From: Thermocladium sp.
GTDB taxonomy: Archaea > Thermoproteota > Thermoprotei > Thermoproteales > Thermocladiaceae
Assembly: GCA_023269935.1 (NCBI GenBank)
Contig: JAGDXC010000005.1
Coordinates: 1-44,198 of the forward strand
Reading direction: 5' to 3'
DNA length: 44,198 nt
Shown here: positions 1 to 9,715 of the stretch, in pieces
Numbering within the stretch: position 1 is the stretch's first letter
Layout of the letters: every line of letters starts with the position of its first letter
Translations under genes and position numbers: made by a program
The notes under the pieces: model-generated
Seen by the model: the letters and a program-made list of their open reading frames with translations, nothing else
Told to the model about the DNA's origin: nothing
The model's database searches: none

Positions 1-1380
1 GTTATAATAGCCATCGCCATTGCCATATATTACGTAATGACGAAACCAACTTCTCATGTAACAACTTCTCAAAACATAACGTTAACTATAGTCACGTTTT
101 CAGGGGAGTCGGCTCAATTCATTCAATACGCCGGCAATGAGTTCCATAAGCTTCATCCCAATATATATGTAAAAGTTATTCCAGAGCCATTTAGTAATTA
201 TATAACCGTAGAATTGACGGCAATGGAGGCCCACTCCAGCCAATATGATATACTGGGTTTCACATCCACCTCAGCGTTGAGGGTCGCGCCTTATCTAGCT
301 AATTTGGCGCCATACCTAAACATGTTCAATATGAGTGACTTAATAGCGCCCCAGGAAAACTTTGGCGGCATCTATTACAACACGACCACTGGCCAGGAGG
401 AGTATATAGGCATAGTCTATGAAACCGCTGTCTACTTATTGGCATACAACGCTACTTTATTCAATAACTCGGCGCTGGCTAATCAATTCTATAATGAGTA
501 CGGCGTTGAGTTTAATCCACAGACATGGCAAAACTGGACCACTGTCCTAGATGTAGATAAGTTCCTCGTCAGTAATGGAATAACCAAGATGGGCATATTA
601 ATAGATGATCACGCAGCTCACGGCATAATAGATGCCTATCCAGCGGTATATGGATGGTTCTATGCAAGGAACTCAACGCTGAATCAAGGCAATATAGGTG
701 GACTTCCAAACTTCAACATAATGTTCATGGGCAAGCCTGCGCCTGGATGTTCTTACCCGTTACCATCATTCAACTCAACTAGCGGATTACAGGCACTAGA
801 GGTGTATAAGCAATTGGTTTCCTATGAGCCATCGCCTAACGTGACCGTGGTCGAGTATGATAATTTGCCTAACTTGTATGAGTCTGGAGCGCCTGGTGCA
901 TTCCTCTTCAGCACTCAATTATCGTATTTATCTCCCTCCATCTATAATGAGACTTTAGTTGCCCCGCTCCCAGGCGGCTACGCCGAGACCGGCACTGATT
1001 TCCTGGGCATCAGCAAGTATTCTCTACACCAGCAAGCAGCTGCCGAGTTCCTGGCCTTTCTAGTATCGCCACAAATGCAGGAGGAGGCTTACCTATTGTA
1101 TCATAAGTTCCCCGTATCGAAGACAGCCATAGCGGCGCTGCTATCCAATAGTAGCATACCCATCCATGATAGGTTAATAATAGGGGGCATATATAAGGCA
1201 GCATTGAATGCATGGGCTAATCCGCCGAATATACCCATAACGTACACGGAGTTAATACCTCAATTTAATTCGCAAGTATATAATTACTTGATGGGAACCG
1301 AGGGCGCACAGGCGGCTTTACAGCAAGCAGCCCAATCATGGGCAAATGACTTAGTGCAGACGTATGGGGCTTGCCGCTGA
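1..1380 (+). CDS. ABC transporter sugar-type substrate-binding protein (5' end outside window)
   Basis: This is an extracellular solute-binding protein of the family 1 (carbohydrate) type, which captures a substrate at the cell surface and delivers it to the permease. The reading frame is open to the first base of the window: the first 12 codons encode a hydrophobic stretch (VIIAIAIAIYYV) that runs straight into the ATG at 37, so the true start and most of the signal or membrane anchor lie upstream and the ATG at 37 is internal. The mature part has the usual pattern of this family, including a late FLAFLVSPQMQEEAY segment typical of the C-terminal lobe. Many N-x-S/T sites suggest surface glycosylation. 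The permease gene follows after 56 bases, so the two probably form one transport operon. The substrate cannot be read from sequence. Confidence 0.85.
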   Translation, partial: VIIAIAIAIYYVMTKPTSHVTTSQNITLTIVTFSGESAQFIQYAGNEFHKLHPNIYVKVIPEPFSNYITVELTAMEAHSSQYDILGFTSTSALRVAPYLANLAPYLNMFNMSDLIAPQENFGGIYYNTTTGQEEYIGIVYETAVYLLAYNATLFNNSALANQFYNEYGVEFNPQTWQNWTTVLDVDKFLVSNGITKMGILIDDHAAHGIIDAYPAVYGWFYARNSTLNQGNIGGLPNFNIMFMGKPAPGCSYPLPSFNSTSGLQALEVYKQLVSYEPSPNVTVVEYDNLPNLYESGAPGAFLFSTQLSYLSPSIYNETLVAPLPGGYAETGTDFLGISKYSLHQQAAAEFLAFLVSPQMQEEAYLLYHKFPVSKTAIAALLSNSSIPIHDRLIIGGIYKAALNAWANPPNIPITYTELIPQFNSQVYNYLMGTEGAQAALQQAAQSWANDLVQTYGACR

Positions 1381-1436
1381 TTCATTTTGAAGTCGTAATA
1401 AAACATTAAAACATTGATTTTTCCGGTGTCCTCGCA

Positions 1437-3107
1437 ATGAAGAGTTACTGGCTGTGGCCGTACATCATTTACATAGTGGGGTTTGGTTTAGTGCCGATGT
1501 TAGCGACATTCTACTTAGTTGGGGTGGACCTAAAAACTGCTCTACGCGGTCTTCCTCTAGATGTATTTAATCAAGCCCTGGCTAATACGATCATTTTCTC
1601 ATTATCTGTGGCGGTGTTCGCCGTCCTCATGGCGTTGATCCTAGCCGTTAGGGTGGATAGTTTACCGGATAAATGGCAAACCCCCCTCTCGCTTCTAATA
1701 TTGTTGCCATTCACGATACCGTTCACTGCCTCTACCCTTGTCTGGAGAACGGTGTTTGACGCGAGATACGGCTTGGCGTATTACGTGTTTTCACTATTTA
1801 GACTGAGCCCCATAGATGTAATAACTGTTCCCCAATTATCGATTTGGGGAGTGGTGATAGTGGGCATATGGAGCTCCGTCTCATTCGCGTACTTGATAAT
1901 ACTGTCGGGTTTCAAGTCCGTTAATAGGGAGTTAAGGGAAATATCTATGGTTGATGGGGCCACATTGTCCCAGTACTATTCCCAAATAGTGATTCCCTAC
2001 TCATTCAAGAGCATTTTGACTGCATTCCTCATAACTCTGGTTCTCTCCATAGGGAACTTCGATACACCCTTTATACTAACCCAGGGAGGGCCGGGCTACT
2101 CATCCACAACTCTTCCCCTCCTTGTTTATCTAATGATGTTCTTCATGAGTAACTTCTCGGGAGGAGAAATGCTGGCCGCCGTGCTGACCCTAATGGCCAC
2201 TGTGCCCGCAATACTTCTTCTACTGGTTCTACGGGGAGAAAGGAGCTGGGTGAGGCTGCCAAGCATAAGGATCCCAGATAATATATTTCATGGAATTCTT
2301 TGGATAATTGCAGCAATTATTCTACTTTTCCTAATTGCGCCCGTTTATTGGATGTTCCTAATAGCGTTTAGGCCTGATTCCCTTGATTTCAGATCGCCTC
2401 CCCTACTTTACCCCACGCACGTCACGCTTAGGTACTTCATGGAGGCATTGGGGCAATCAGTTCCGTATATAGTGACCAGTATAGTGGTGGGGCTGGTAGC
2501 CGCAAGCATATCAACGATCTTCGCCGGCGCGGCCTCTTATATAATGGCCAAGCGTCGATCATATGGAACCTTGCTTCTCTCTATTTATTTATACTCGCTT
2601 CCAGCCACTAGCTTTATTTTTCCATTATTCATATTCGCATCGAATGTCGGTCTAATCAATACTTGGTGGATATTAATGATGGCTACCCCCATCTTCACCA
2701 TAACTATGGTGGCTTGGACGATGTTCAATATATATCAAGATGTGCCGGAGGTATTCGAGGAGATAGCTCAAATAGAGGGCGCATCATCGACTTACATATT
2801 ATTCCGGCTCATAATGCCTATAACTATGGGGAGCTGGGCGGCATCCTTCATATTATCCTTCATCTTTAACTGGCATTTATTGTTTTACCCGCTCGTGCTG
2901 ACTGAGACTCCTTGGCAATTCAATTTCCCGCCAACAGGAGCACAGACGGTCACGATATTCGCCGCATTAGCTATAGGGAATCAGGTAGTGGAGTGGGGCC
3001 TCCTCGCCTCCGCGGCCTTAATAGTGGCCCTACCAGTCATGGTGCTCAGCTACATAGTCATGGGCAGATTACTGCGAGGATTCAGCTTCGGCGGAGTCAA
3101 GGGTTAA
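1437..3107 (+). CDS. Fused two-domain carbohydrate ABC transporter permease (MalF-MalG-like)
   Basis: One 556-residue chain carries both membrane domains of a CUT1-type sugar importer, normally two separate proteins of about 290 residues. The first half (about 1-270) has a cytoplasmic EAA loop at about 165-190 (REISMVDGATLSQYYSQIVI) followed by the GGPGYSSTTLP segment seen in MalF-type permeases. The second half (about 283-556) has its own EAA loop at about 437-462 (EEIAQIEGASSTYILFRLIM) and ends like a MalG-type permease. Each half has about six hydrophobic segments. There is no stop, start or linker of note between them, so this is a genuine fusion rather than a missed boundary. It follows the binding protein directly. 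The nearest CUT1-type ATPase is at 4544-5653 on the other strand. Confidence 0.9.
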   Translation: MKSYWLWPYIIYIVGFGLVPMLATFYLVGVDLKTALRGLPLDVFNQALANTIIFSLSVAVFAVLMALILAVRVDSLPDKWQTPLSLLILLPFTIPFTASTLVWRTVFDARYGLAYYVFSLFRLSPIDVITVPQLSIWGVVIVGIWSSVSFAYLIILSGFKSVNRELREISMVDGATLSQYYSQIVIPYSFKSILTAFLITLVLSIGNFDTPFILTQGGPGYSSTTLPLLVYLMMFFMSNFSGGEMLAAVLTLMATVPAILLLLVLRGERSWVRLPSIRIPDNIFHGILWIIAAIILLFLIAPVYWMFLIAFRPDSLDFRSPPLLYPTHVTLRYFMEALGQSVPYIVTSIVVGLVAASISTIFAGAASYIMAKRRSYGTLLLSIYLYSLPATSFIFPLFIFASNVGLINTWWILMMATPIFTITMVAWTMFNIYQDVPEVFEEIAQIEGASSTYILFRLIMPITMGSWAASFILSFIFNWHLLFYPLVLTETPWQFNFPPTGAQTVTIFAALAIGNQVVEWGLLASAALIVALPVMVLSYIVMGRLLRGFSFGGVKG

Positions 3108-3120
3108 AGAATCCCCACCA

Positions 3121-3951
3121 TTAGGACTTCAACTCATTCAAAATAATACTGCCCATTGCCTTAACATTGGAATTAGGGGAATCCAATAATGCATGCGCAG
3201 CCAGAAATAAAACGCCATTCTCAGCATAGAATCTAGCCTCACTCCATGGATCCCCCGAGAAAAGCGTTCCCCATAGAGACTTATCCAGATCTGGTCCTCT
3301 TAATTCCAAGTCAAATCGCCGCCGCATAAATACATCGCCGGAGACAATATTACTCCCCACCTCTCTACGAGTGATGTCCTCCCTACGATTCACATTAATA
3401 AATTGATGCGACATGCCTCTCCTCGACGCACTGAGCAGCGAGACCATTGGTAATGCCCTGTATATATCGGTCACCTTACTTCTGCTCCATTTACGCATCA
3501 AATCGATTAATTTAATGCCAATGGGAACCTTAATTGCCATAACGGCCTCCAGGGCCCCATTAGGCAATATGAATGTAGCCACATCAGAATCCTCCACCGC
3601 ATCCAGTAATTGCCTTAATGCGTTATAGGTTATATAGGGCATATCATTAGGCAGAATCAAGGCCACATCGCCCTTGCATACCTTAAGGCCGGCCGCTATG
3701 CCGCCCAAGGGTCCCCTAGGCTCCTCATCCATCACGAACCTAGCCCTCAAAAAATTGCCGTAAATGGATGCCTTAGCCCAATCATTAATTGCAATCACCA
3801 CGTCATTAGAGACCCCCATCACTGCCTCGTATGCCTTACTGATCATTGGCCTACCATCAATTAAGTAAAGCGCCTTATCAATATATGGTTCCCCAGGCAC
3901 TTGGAAGCGCCTAGATGATCCACCGCTTAATATTATTGAGCAGGGCTGCAT
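3121..3951 (-). CDS. MobA-like nucleotidyltransferase
   Basis: This belongs to the MobA-like NTP transferase family, members of which add a nucleotide to molybdopterin or transfer NMP groups to sugars and related acceptors. The N-terminus has the glycine-rich loop IILSGGSSRRF, a later DKAL lysine segment, and LILPNDMPYI, which corresponds to the conserved D-P/M-P metal-binding stretch. The loop between the Arg and the DKAL Lys is several residues longer than the usual short MobA spacing. The C-terminal 90 residues form an extension with no motif I recognise. I chose the ATG at 3951 because the fold begins right after it; a GTG five codons upstream (3966) is possible. The gene converges on the permease gene. 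Acceptor unknown. Confidence 0.7.
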   Translation of the reverse strand: MQPCSIILSGGSSRRFQVPGEPYIDKALYLIDGRPMISKAYEAVMGVSNDVVIAINDWAKASIYGNFLRARFVMDEEPRGPLGGIAAGLKVCKGDVALILPNDMPYITYNALRQLLDAVEDSDVATFILPNGALEAVMAIKVPIGIKLIDLMRKWSRSKVTDIYRALPMVSLLSASRRGMSHQFINVNRREDITRREVGSNIVSGDVFMRRRFDLELRGPDLDKSLWGTLFSGDPWSEARFYAENGVLFLAAHALLDSPNSNVKAMGSIILNELKS

Positions 3952-4016
3952 TATTTCATAGCGCACTAATTTGGAATAAAACTATTATGATGAAGGTTAA
4001 TTCTCCAGGAATACGT

Positions 4017-4544
4017 TTAGGCACCCGTGCATGAATTGATTATTGCCTTAACCTCGGCTGCCGCATTATCATTTAAGTAATCAAGCATTGACTCAACCGC
4101 CTTAGAATAATAAGTTATCAACGATTCAACATCCTCCCCCCGCTCCCTGTATCTACATGCACGGAGAAGAGTGGCTAATTTATCGCTGATCATCACGATA
4201 CGAGCCTCCCCACTAATTCCCTCTGAGTACTCTTGGAATTCCTTGCCTAACCCTAATTCATTTGCCACGCCCCGCTCTAATTCACGCCAATAATCCATAT
4301 TTATCTCCCTCACTTCCCTAACAACGTCACCCAACCTATGCTCTGCAACATCATGAATCAAGGCAAGTAATGCAGCCTTTCCAGCATCTAGGCCCGAGGC
4401 CCTAGCCAACTTAATAGCTATGTAAGCAGTGAGAAGCGTATGACTACACACGGTTTCAGGGTCGGGGATGCCCCTATTCACCCAACCTATCCTAGGTAGG
4501 CGACATAATGCATCTATTACCCTAGGCAATTCTTCCAGCTTCAT
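4017..4544 (-). CDS. HD-domain phosphohydrolase (YfbR/HDDC2-like)
   Basis: A 175-residue HD-superfamily metal-dependent phosphohydrolase. The metal ligands are visible as an N-terminal His (CSHTLLTAYIA), the HD pair in ALIHDVAEHRLGDV, and a late Asp in MISDKLATLL. This layout and size fit the YfbR/HDDC2 group, whose characterised members are 5'-deoxynucleotidases acting on nucleoside monophosphates; the substrate here is inferred only. Its ATG overlaps the stop codon of the upstream ABC ATPase gene by one base (TAATG read on the minus strand), so the two are translated from one transcript. The pairing with a transport ATPase is probably an operon of convenience; no functional link is evident. 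Confidence 0.8.
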   Translation of the reverse strand: MKLEELPRVIDALCRLPRIGWVNRGIPDPETVCSHTLLTAYIAIKLARASGLDAGKAALLALIHDVAEHRLGDVVREVREINMDYWRELERGVANELGLGKEFQEYSEGISGEARIVMISDKLATLLRACRYRERGEDVESLITYYSKAVESMLDYLNDNAAAEVKAIINSCTGA

Positions 4545-5653
4545 TAAGTGGGCTTGGATGATTTATTTAAAACATTAATGCCGGTCTCCTTATCAAACAC
4601 CTTTATCTTATTGGATAAAGCAGCGATAAACACCTTCTCATCCCTAGGAATGGGAGCGGAAGCCGAAATCCTTAACGTGTTCCCCCCAATATCGACCACT
4701 ATTGTGAATTTCCCCCCTGCATACTCGCTTATCTTGACGACGCCCCACCCCAGGGGAGTCTCGCCGGGCGCTAGTGATTCGTCTTTTCTAATATTCATGT
4801 CCTCCGGCCGCACGCCTAGAACCGCTGCCTTAATATCAATGGGGAACGGCAGTTTAATTAATAGGTCCCCAGCCTTGAATGCGCCATCTTGAACTATTCC
4901 ATCTATTAGATTTATCTCCCCAACTAAGTTAGCTATTGATAAATTGGCTGGCTTATCATATAGATCCATTGGAACCCCTATTTGATTCATCTTGCCATTA
5001 AATATAACGCCAGCCCTATCGGCTAGGCTTAACATGTCGGCAGGATCATGGCTGACCAAAATCGATGTTATGCCAAACTTCTTATGTATATCCTTAACCA
5101 ATGCACGAGCGGTGGCGCGCAGCCTCGCATCCAGATTGCTAAATGGCTCATCCAGCAGTAATACTTTAGGTTCCTTAACTAATGCGCGCGCCAGCGCCAC
5201 CCTCTGTTGCTGGCCCCCTGATAATTGCCTTGGATATCTATCCAGTACCTTATCTATCTCAAGCATTTTTGCCACCTCCATTACCTTTTTATTAATGGTT
5301 TCCCGAGGCACCTTCTTTATCTTGAGGGGAAAGGCTATATTATCGAAGGCCTTCATATGGGGATAAAGAGCCCAATTCTGAAACACCATGCCGACGTCCC
5401 GCTTATTGGGGGGAATGAATATTTTCTTGGAGGCCGATGCAACTAATTTATCTCCTATCCATACATCCCCATCCGTGGGCTCCTCTAGGCCAGCTATCAA
5501 TCTAAGCGTGGTCGTTTTACCACCGCCACTGGGACCCAGCACTACGAAGAATTCCTCGGACCTTATTTCAAGAGTTATATGATCCAACGCGACAACGGTC
5601 TTCTTGCCCTTCCCAAAAATCTTAGTCACATTATCCAGCAATACCTTAACCAC
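4544..5653 (-). CDS. Carbohydrate ABC transporter ATP-binding protein (MalK/GlcV-like)
   Basis: A 369-residue CUT1-class ATPase. It has Walker A GPSGGGKTT near residue 42, the Q-loop in VFQNWALYP, signature LSGGQQQR, Walker B VLLLDEPFSNLD, and the switch His in LVSHDPADM, followed by a C-terminal regulatory OB-like domain of about 130 residues as in MalK and GlcV. The start is GTG at 5653, with a purine-rich GAGAGGAG stretch upstream. It lies 1.4 kb from the fused permease on the opposite strand, so it is the likely energy partner of that importer but is not in the same transcript; one ATPase may serve several sugar importers, as known for MsmX-type proteins. The downstream HD gene overlaps its stop. 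Confidence 0.9.
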   Translation of the reverse strand: MVKVLLDNVTKIFGKGKKTVVALDHITLEIRSEEFFVVLGPSGGGKTTTLRLIAGLEEPTDGDVWIGDKLVASASKKIFIPPNKRDVGMVFQNWALYPHMKAFDNIAFPLKIKKVPRETINKKVMEVAKMLEIDKVLDRYPRQLSGGQQQRVALARALVKEPKVLLLDEPFSNLDARLRATARALVKDIHKKFGITSILVSHDPADMLSLADRAGVIFNGKMNQIGVPMDLYDKPANLSIANLVGEINLIDGIVQDGAFKAGDLLIKLPFPIDIKAAVLGVRPEDMNIRKDESLAPGETPLGWGVVKISEYAGGKFTIVVDIGGNTLRISASAPIPRDEKVFIAALSNKIKVFDKETGINVLNKSSKPT

Positions 5654-5910
5654 GCGCTGCTCGCTCCTCTCTATTAATAAAGCTTATCTTAAAATGCTTA
5701 TAATAATTACACAAATTAAACCCTCCAGTGAATAAATGCACCATGAAGGAGCAACTTCAAGAAAAACGTCATAAACCTCATCTATATTAGTTTTCATCGA
5801 TTCTTAACCGACCCCCTACTCCAGAACGCAAACCATCAATTTTACCCTCTCATAGATGGCGAGGCTAATTGTTTTTTATCTAAAAAACTCCCCGATAAAG
5901 GATTAGATGA

Positions 5911-7767
5911 TTAAGTTCCTACGTTGAATGCCTTGGCGTCGCTCAATAAATCCGCTAGATTCTCCACTATCTTTACATTATCCACGTAATTCCTTAATTC
6001 ACTAAATAATGCCTTGTTTTGGGCGAATCTATCATCCATGAGAACCACGTAAACCCTATCCTTCTCCGACCTAATTCCCCTACCTATTGCTTGCTTCACC
6101 TTTATCAATGCATTCCATGTATATGTTATGTGCCAAGCCAATTGCTTGTCACCTATCTTAGCATGTAGATTATTCATTAGTAATTTAAGAAAATCACTGG
6201 GTTCGGGGTAGGGCACTCCAACTATGGCTATCATTCCTATTATATTTCTATCACCAACTCTAAACTCTATGCCCTCTATTAACTTGCCGCCGGCTACTCC
6301 CAGAATTAATTGATGGGGATCCGCCTTAACCTTATCCATAACTGTATCTATTGATGTAGTGGATAGCTCTGTTATTACGTTACGCGCATGTATGTACTTC
6401 CTGACCCTCTTCATCATGTCATAAGATGGGAACACCGCCAATAAGCCTGCATGCGTTAATTTAAATAATGACTCTATAGAATCGGCAATTTTAGCATACA
6501 TTGATTCATCCCTCATGGAGTACTTAGTGGTGACTTCAGGATAGATGGTTACCCGTATATTATCTACGCTTATGTACTCCTTCAGGGGAATCCTGATCAG
6601 CCTATAATCATCGCGAAGCCCCAGCATTAGCCGCATGTACTCCACGGGGGGCAATGATCCGCTCATCAATATGTACTTATTAACCCTCCTAAACACGTCT
6701 TCGCTGACGATTGATGGATCAAGCAATTTGCTTAGAATTGCATCGCCCTCCTCGCTGGGTCTATAGAATAATCCACGGCCCTGGAGCCTAGTTATTATGA
6801 ATGAGTAGAAATCAAGCACCTCCGAGAGGGGGGATGAGAAGAATTGAAGGCCCTTGGATCGCTTTCCCTGCATTATATCGGCATATATAGCCTTCAGGGT
6901 ATCCATATCATCAAAGTACGGCAATACATCGGATGCATCTATATGTATCTCACGGGATGAGTCCTCCTCATTTATCGCCTTCTCTCTAAGCTTCCTAAAC
7001 ATGGTTAGGAGGGTTTTAAGCGTGGACAACGCCTTAGCCCTCACCTCCTCATCGCTTACATACTGCTTTACCTCGCTTATGGAGGATCTAACCATGTACT
7101 CAGTTAACTGAACTGTGTTTAGATCTATTATCGATGAGGGGAGATTATGAACCTCATCCACTATCAGCACCGAATTGCCTAGATCCAGCTCTATTGTCTC
7201 AGGCTTGCTTAATGCAAAGAGGTAATAATAGGATAATATTACTAGCCTAGCCTTATCTATGAGCATCCTCGAGGAATCATAAGGACAAAGACCCGCGCCG
7301 CAAAACATCTTCACGTAGCTAGTGGGCGAGGTGAATTGATTACCCTTGATTAGGGATTCCGGGACTCCCTTCATTGTCCTCTCATAATATGGGCACTCAT
7401 GATTATTCTTCAAGTAATTACATTCCATTAGAAAGTCCTTATATGTCAATTTCCTAGATGAGGTGAGGCAACACATGTCGGCCCTATTCCTAATCATGAC
7501 GAACGGCACCGAAATGCCTCTCCTCTCGAGGAGTCTACCTATCTCCCTGATGGGAGCCTGTGCCTGGTTCTTGGTTCTTACGAGGTAAATTATCTTGAGG
7601 TCCCTATCCACTGCGTATGATAATGCAGCAGCTAATGCGGCCGCCGTCTTCCCGACGCCTGTTGGCGCCTCCATTATCACGCTGAGGCCCTCACTTAATG
7701 AGTAGAGAATCGAATTAATCAGCTTCTCCTGAGGCTTCCTTAGGGAATCATATGGGAAATACTGCAT
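5911..7767 (-). CDS. xpd: XPD/Rad3-family iron-sulfur DNA helicase
   Basis: A superfamily 2 5'-3' DNA helicase of the XPD/DinG group, involved in opening DNA in repair. Motif I is APTGVGKTAAA (about 37-47), motif II is the DEVH box (VLIVDEVHNLP, about 203-212), and motif VI is QAIGRGIRSEKDR near the end. Between motifs I and II sits a cysteine-rich insert (Cys102/103, 119, 128, 159 and 164) that matches the 4Fe-4S domain in position, though I cannot say which four cysteines bind iron. The length, about 620 residues, is near the archaeal XPD norm of about 550-650. I chose the ATG at 7767; a TTG three codons upstream at 7776 is possible. A TATA-like GGTTTAAAAAAC lies near 7808 (minus strand). 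It is monocistronic. Confidence 0.9.
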   Translation of the reverse strand: MQYFPYDSLRKPQEKLINSILYSLSEGLSVIMEAPTGVGKTAAALAAALSYAVDRDLKIIYLVRTKNQAQAPIREIGRLLERRGISVPFVMIRNRADMCCLTSSRKLTYKDFLMECNYLKNNHECPYYERTMKGVPESLIKGNQFTSPTSYVKMFCGAGLCPYDSSRMLIDKARLVILSYYYLFALSKPETIELDLGNSVLIVDEVHNLPSSIIDLNTVQLTEYMVRSSISEVKQYVSDEEVRAKALSTLKTLLTMFRKLREKAINEEDSSREIHIDASDVLPYFDDMDTLKAIYADIMQGKRSKGLQFFSSPLSEVLDFYSFIITRLQGRGLFYRPSEEGDAILSKLLDPSIVSEDVFRRVNKYILMSGSLPPVEYMRLMLGLRDDYRLIRIPLKEYISVDNIRVTIYPEVTTKYSMRDESMYAKIADSIESLFKLTHAGLLAVFPSYDMMKRVRKYIHARNVITELSTTSIDTVMDKVKADPHQLILGVAGGKLIEGIEFRVGDRNIIGMIAIVGVPYPEPSDFLKLLMNNLHAKIGDKQLAWHITYTWNALIKVKQAIGRGIRSEKDRVYVVLMDDRFAQNKALFSELRNYVDNVKIVENLADLLSDAKAFNVGT

Positions 7768-7871
7768 CGACTTCAACGACTCAATAAGATGCGGGTTATC
7801 ATGTTTTTTAAACCTTCTGCATAAATTGAGGAACCAATCACTGAACTAGTCCTAATACGTGAGGTCCTTTC

Positions 7872-8378
7872 TTACTTTATGATTAATTCATTATCAGCCG
7901 CGTAATTAATTATTATGGATGCTTGATCAGGAGGGAGACGTGGGAGACCGCGGCCACGACCACAAAGCAACTCATCTAACTCGCTAGAGTAATAATTAAC
8001 GATGAGCGATAGATTATTTCTAAGCCTTATGGGGGAGCGGCACTCTAGGATTAATGGAATGACAAGGAGGGAGCCACTGACGCTCCTCAATACATGGCTT
8101 AATCCAGCATCTCCCATAATTATTCCCCTATACTTCCTGCCCATGAATAGTGATTTTATTATGAGGGATACGCTGGACTCATCCGGTAACACTCCTCTAG
8201 CCGAGTCTCCCCGTATCAATATGTACTTATTGATATCAGGGAAAACAAGATAAACATTCACATCCCGACGAGACTCGCGTGAGGCTAATATTGCTCCCTG
8301 TATGAATCTTGAGTGGATGCCGGGCTCTTTCATTACTCTATTAATTGATGTGAGCAAGATGAAGTTACGCATGATCAC
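7872..8378 (-). CDS. TrmY-like (DUF358) SPOUT methyltransferase, divergent
   Basis: I read this 168-residue protein as a divergent relative of archaeal TrmY, the SPOUT enzyme that makes N1-methylpseudouridine at tRNA position 54. The resemblance lies in the first half: an alanine-rich helix followed by SRRDVNVYLVF, and then a glycine plus VLPDESSVSLIIKSLF, which parallels the RRDV and SPDE...I.KAL segments I recall from TrmY. The C-terminal half, which should hold the cofactor knot, is poorly conserved and contains no clear knot signature, so activity is uncertain. The start is GTG at 8378; its GTGA overlaps the SRP54 stop by four bases, so translation is coupled to SRP54. It is the last gene of the KaiC-like/SRP54 unit. 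Confidence 0.5.
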   Translation of the reverse strand: MIMRNFILLTSINRVMKEPGIHSRFIQGAILASRESRRDVNVYLVFPDINKYILIRGDSARGVLPDESSVSLIIKSLFMGRKYRGIIMGDAGLSHVLRSVSGSLLVIPLILECRSPIRLRNNLSLIVNYYSSELDELLCGRGRGLPRLPPDQASIIINYAADNELIIK

Positions 8379-9703
8379 TGCTTCATGAATTTACCTAGGC
8401 GACGCTGGCTCCTCTTTAGCTCTCCTACCATTTTCTTCATTAATTCATACTGCTTTATTAATTCCCTCACATCGCGAGGCGTCGTTCCAGAGCCGATCGC
8501 TATTCTCCTGATCCTCGATGCATCCAGTAGATTTGGATCCATTAGTTCCTCCCTAGTCATCGACCGCATTATAGCCAACCAACGCCTCATCCTGACCTGG
8601 GCATCCTCAAGCTGATCATCGTTTAGGCTCCTCATGGGGGCCGGCAACATCGTCATGGGCAGCATCTGAAGCAGTTTGCTGAGGGGGCCTAGCTTCGTCA
8701 TGGACTCCAATTGCTTCATGAAGGTAAGCAAATTGAATTTACCCTCGCTTAACTCCGTTAATACTTGATTCTCCTCCTCTATTGACTTCATTCTCTCCAG
8801 CAACTCATCCAAGTTACCCATGCCCAAGAGGCGTTGAACGAATTTCCTAGCATTGAATAACTCAACGTCCTCCAAGTACTCGCCGCTGCCGATGAATTTT
8901 ATCTTGGCGCCCGTTCTAATTACTGAAGTGAGCGCCCCGCCTCCTCTGGATGTGCTATCCATTTTAGTCAAGAAAATGGAGTTTATCGGTACATTTCTAT
9001 TAAATGCCTCCGCCTGAGCGGCGGCTTGCTTACCCATTGTTGCATCTATTACGAGTATAACCTCATCCGGCTTAACTGCATCATATATTCTCTTGATCTC
9101 ATCCATTAATTCCTCCTCATTCCTATGCCTACCTGCTGTATCTATTATTATTATATCGACCTTCTCCTGCCTCATCTTCTCAAGCCCCTTAATAGCGGTA
9201 TTCACAGCATCACGAGAGTCTGGATCCACATGGAAAGGCAAATTCAACTTCTCCGCTAATTGCCTTAATTGATCATGAGCGCCTGGCCTTATTGTGTCGG
9301 TCTCTATTAACCCAACCCTATATCCCTTCCTGGAGAACCAGTAACCCATCTTACCTGCAGACGTCGTCTTGCCGCTTCCCTCAGTCCCAACCAGCAGAAT
9401 AACGTAGGGCCGCTTAGTTATTGTTATGCTGGGCTCGGCGTCTCCGCCCATTAGTGAGATCAATTTATTATAAATCAAGTAAAGCAGGTAATCCTTACTT
9501 GATACCCCAGATGGGGCCTCCTCCTTCCTGAACTCCTCCTCTATGGATCTAGTGAATTCATAAACGAGTTTCACATCCACGTCTGCCTTAATTAAAGCCC
9601 GCTGCAGCTCCTTCATTACCTCCCGGAGCGTTTCTTCATCTATGTGGCTTGACCCCTTTATTCTATCAACTAGCCTACTCAATGAATCCATTAAGTCCTT
9701 CAT
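8375..9703 (-). CDS. srp54: Signal recognition particle GTPase SRP54
   Basis: The GTPase subunit of the signal recognition particle, which binds 7S RNA and signal peptides and docks with the FtsY receptor at the membrane. The N domain covers about 1-95; the G domain follows with GTEGSGKTT (106-114), the insertion-box region, DTAGRHRNEEE and TKMDSTSRGG; the methionine-rich M domain begins near residue 300 and includes the RNA-binding helices around SGTTPRDVRELIKQY. At 442 residues it has the normal length. It starts 12 bases after the KaiC-like gene with a GGTGA ribosome site just before the ATG, and its stop overlaps the TrmY-like gene, so these three genes are probably cotranscribed. Confidence 0.96.
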   Translation of the reverse strand: MKDLMDSLSRLVDRIKGSSHIDEETLREVMKELQRALIKADVDVKLVYEFTRSIEEEFRKEEAPSGVSSKDYLLYLIYNKLISLMGGDAEPSITITKRPYVILLVGTEGSGKTTSAGKMGYWFSRKGYRVGLIETDTIRPGAHDQLRQLAEKLNLPFHVDPDSRDAVNTAIKGLEKMRQEKVDIIIIDTAGRHRNEEELMDEIKRIYDAVKPDEVILVIDATMGKQAAAQAEAFNRNVPINSIFLTKMDSTSRGGGALTSVIRTGAKIKFIGSGEYLEDVELFNARKFVQRLLGMGNLDELLERMKSIEEENQVLTELSEGKFNLLTFMKQLESMTKLGPLSKLLQMLPMTMLPAPMRSLNDDQLEDAQVRMRRWLAIMRSMTREELMDPNLLDASRIRRIAIGSGTTPRDVRELIKQYELMKKMVGELKRSQRRLGKFMKQ

Positions 9704-9715
9704 GTGGTCACCGCA

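Noticed and set aside
4548..5582. Long open frames opposite the ABC ATPase gene
   Set aside because: They lie antisense to a gene with all ABC ATPase motifs, and their translations show no domain.
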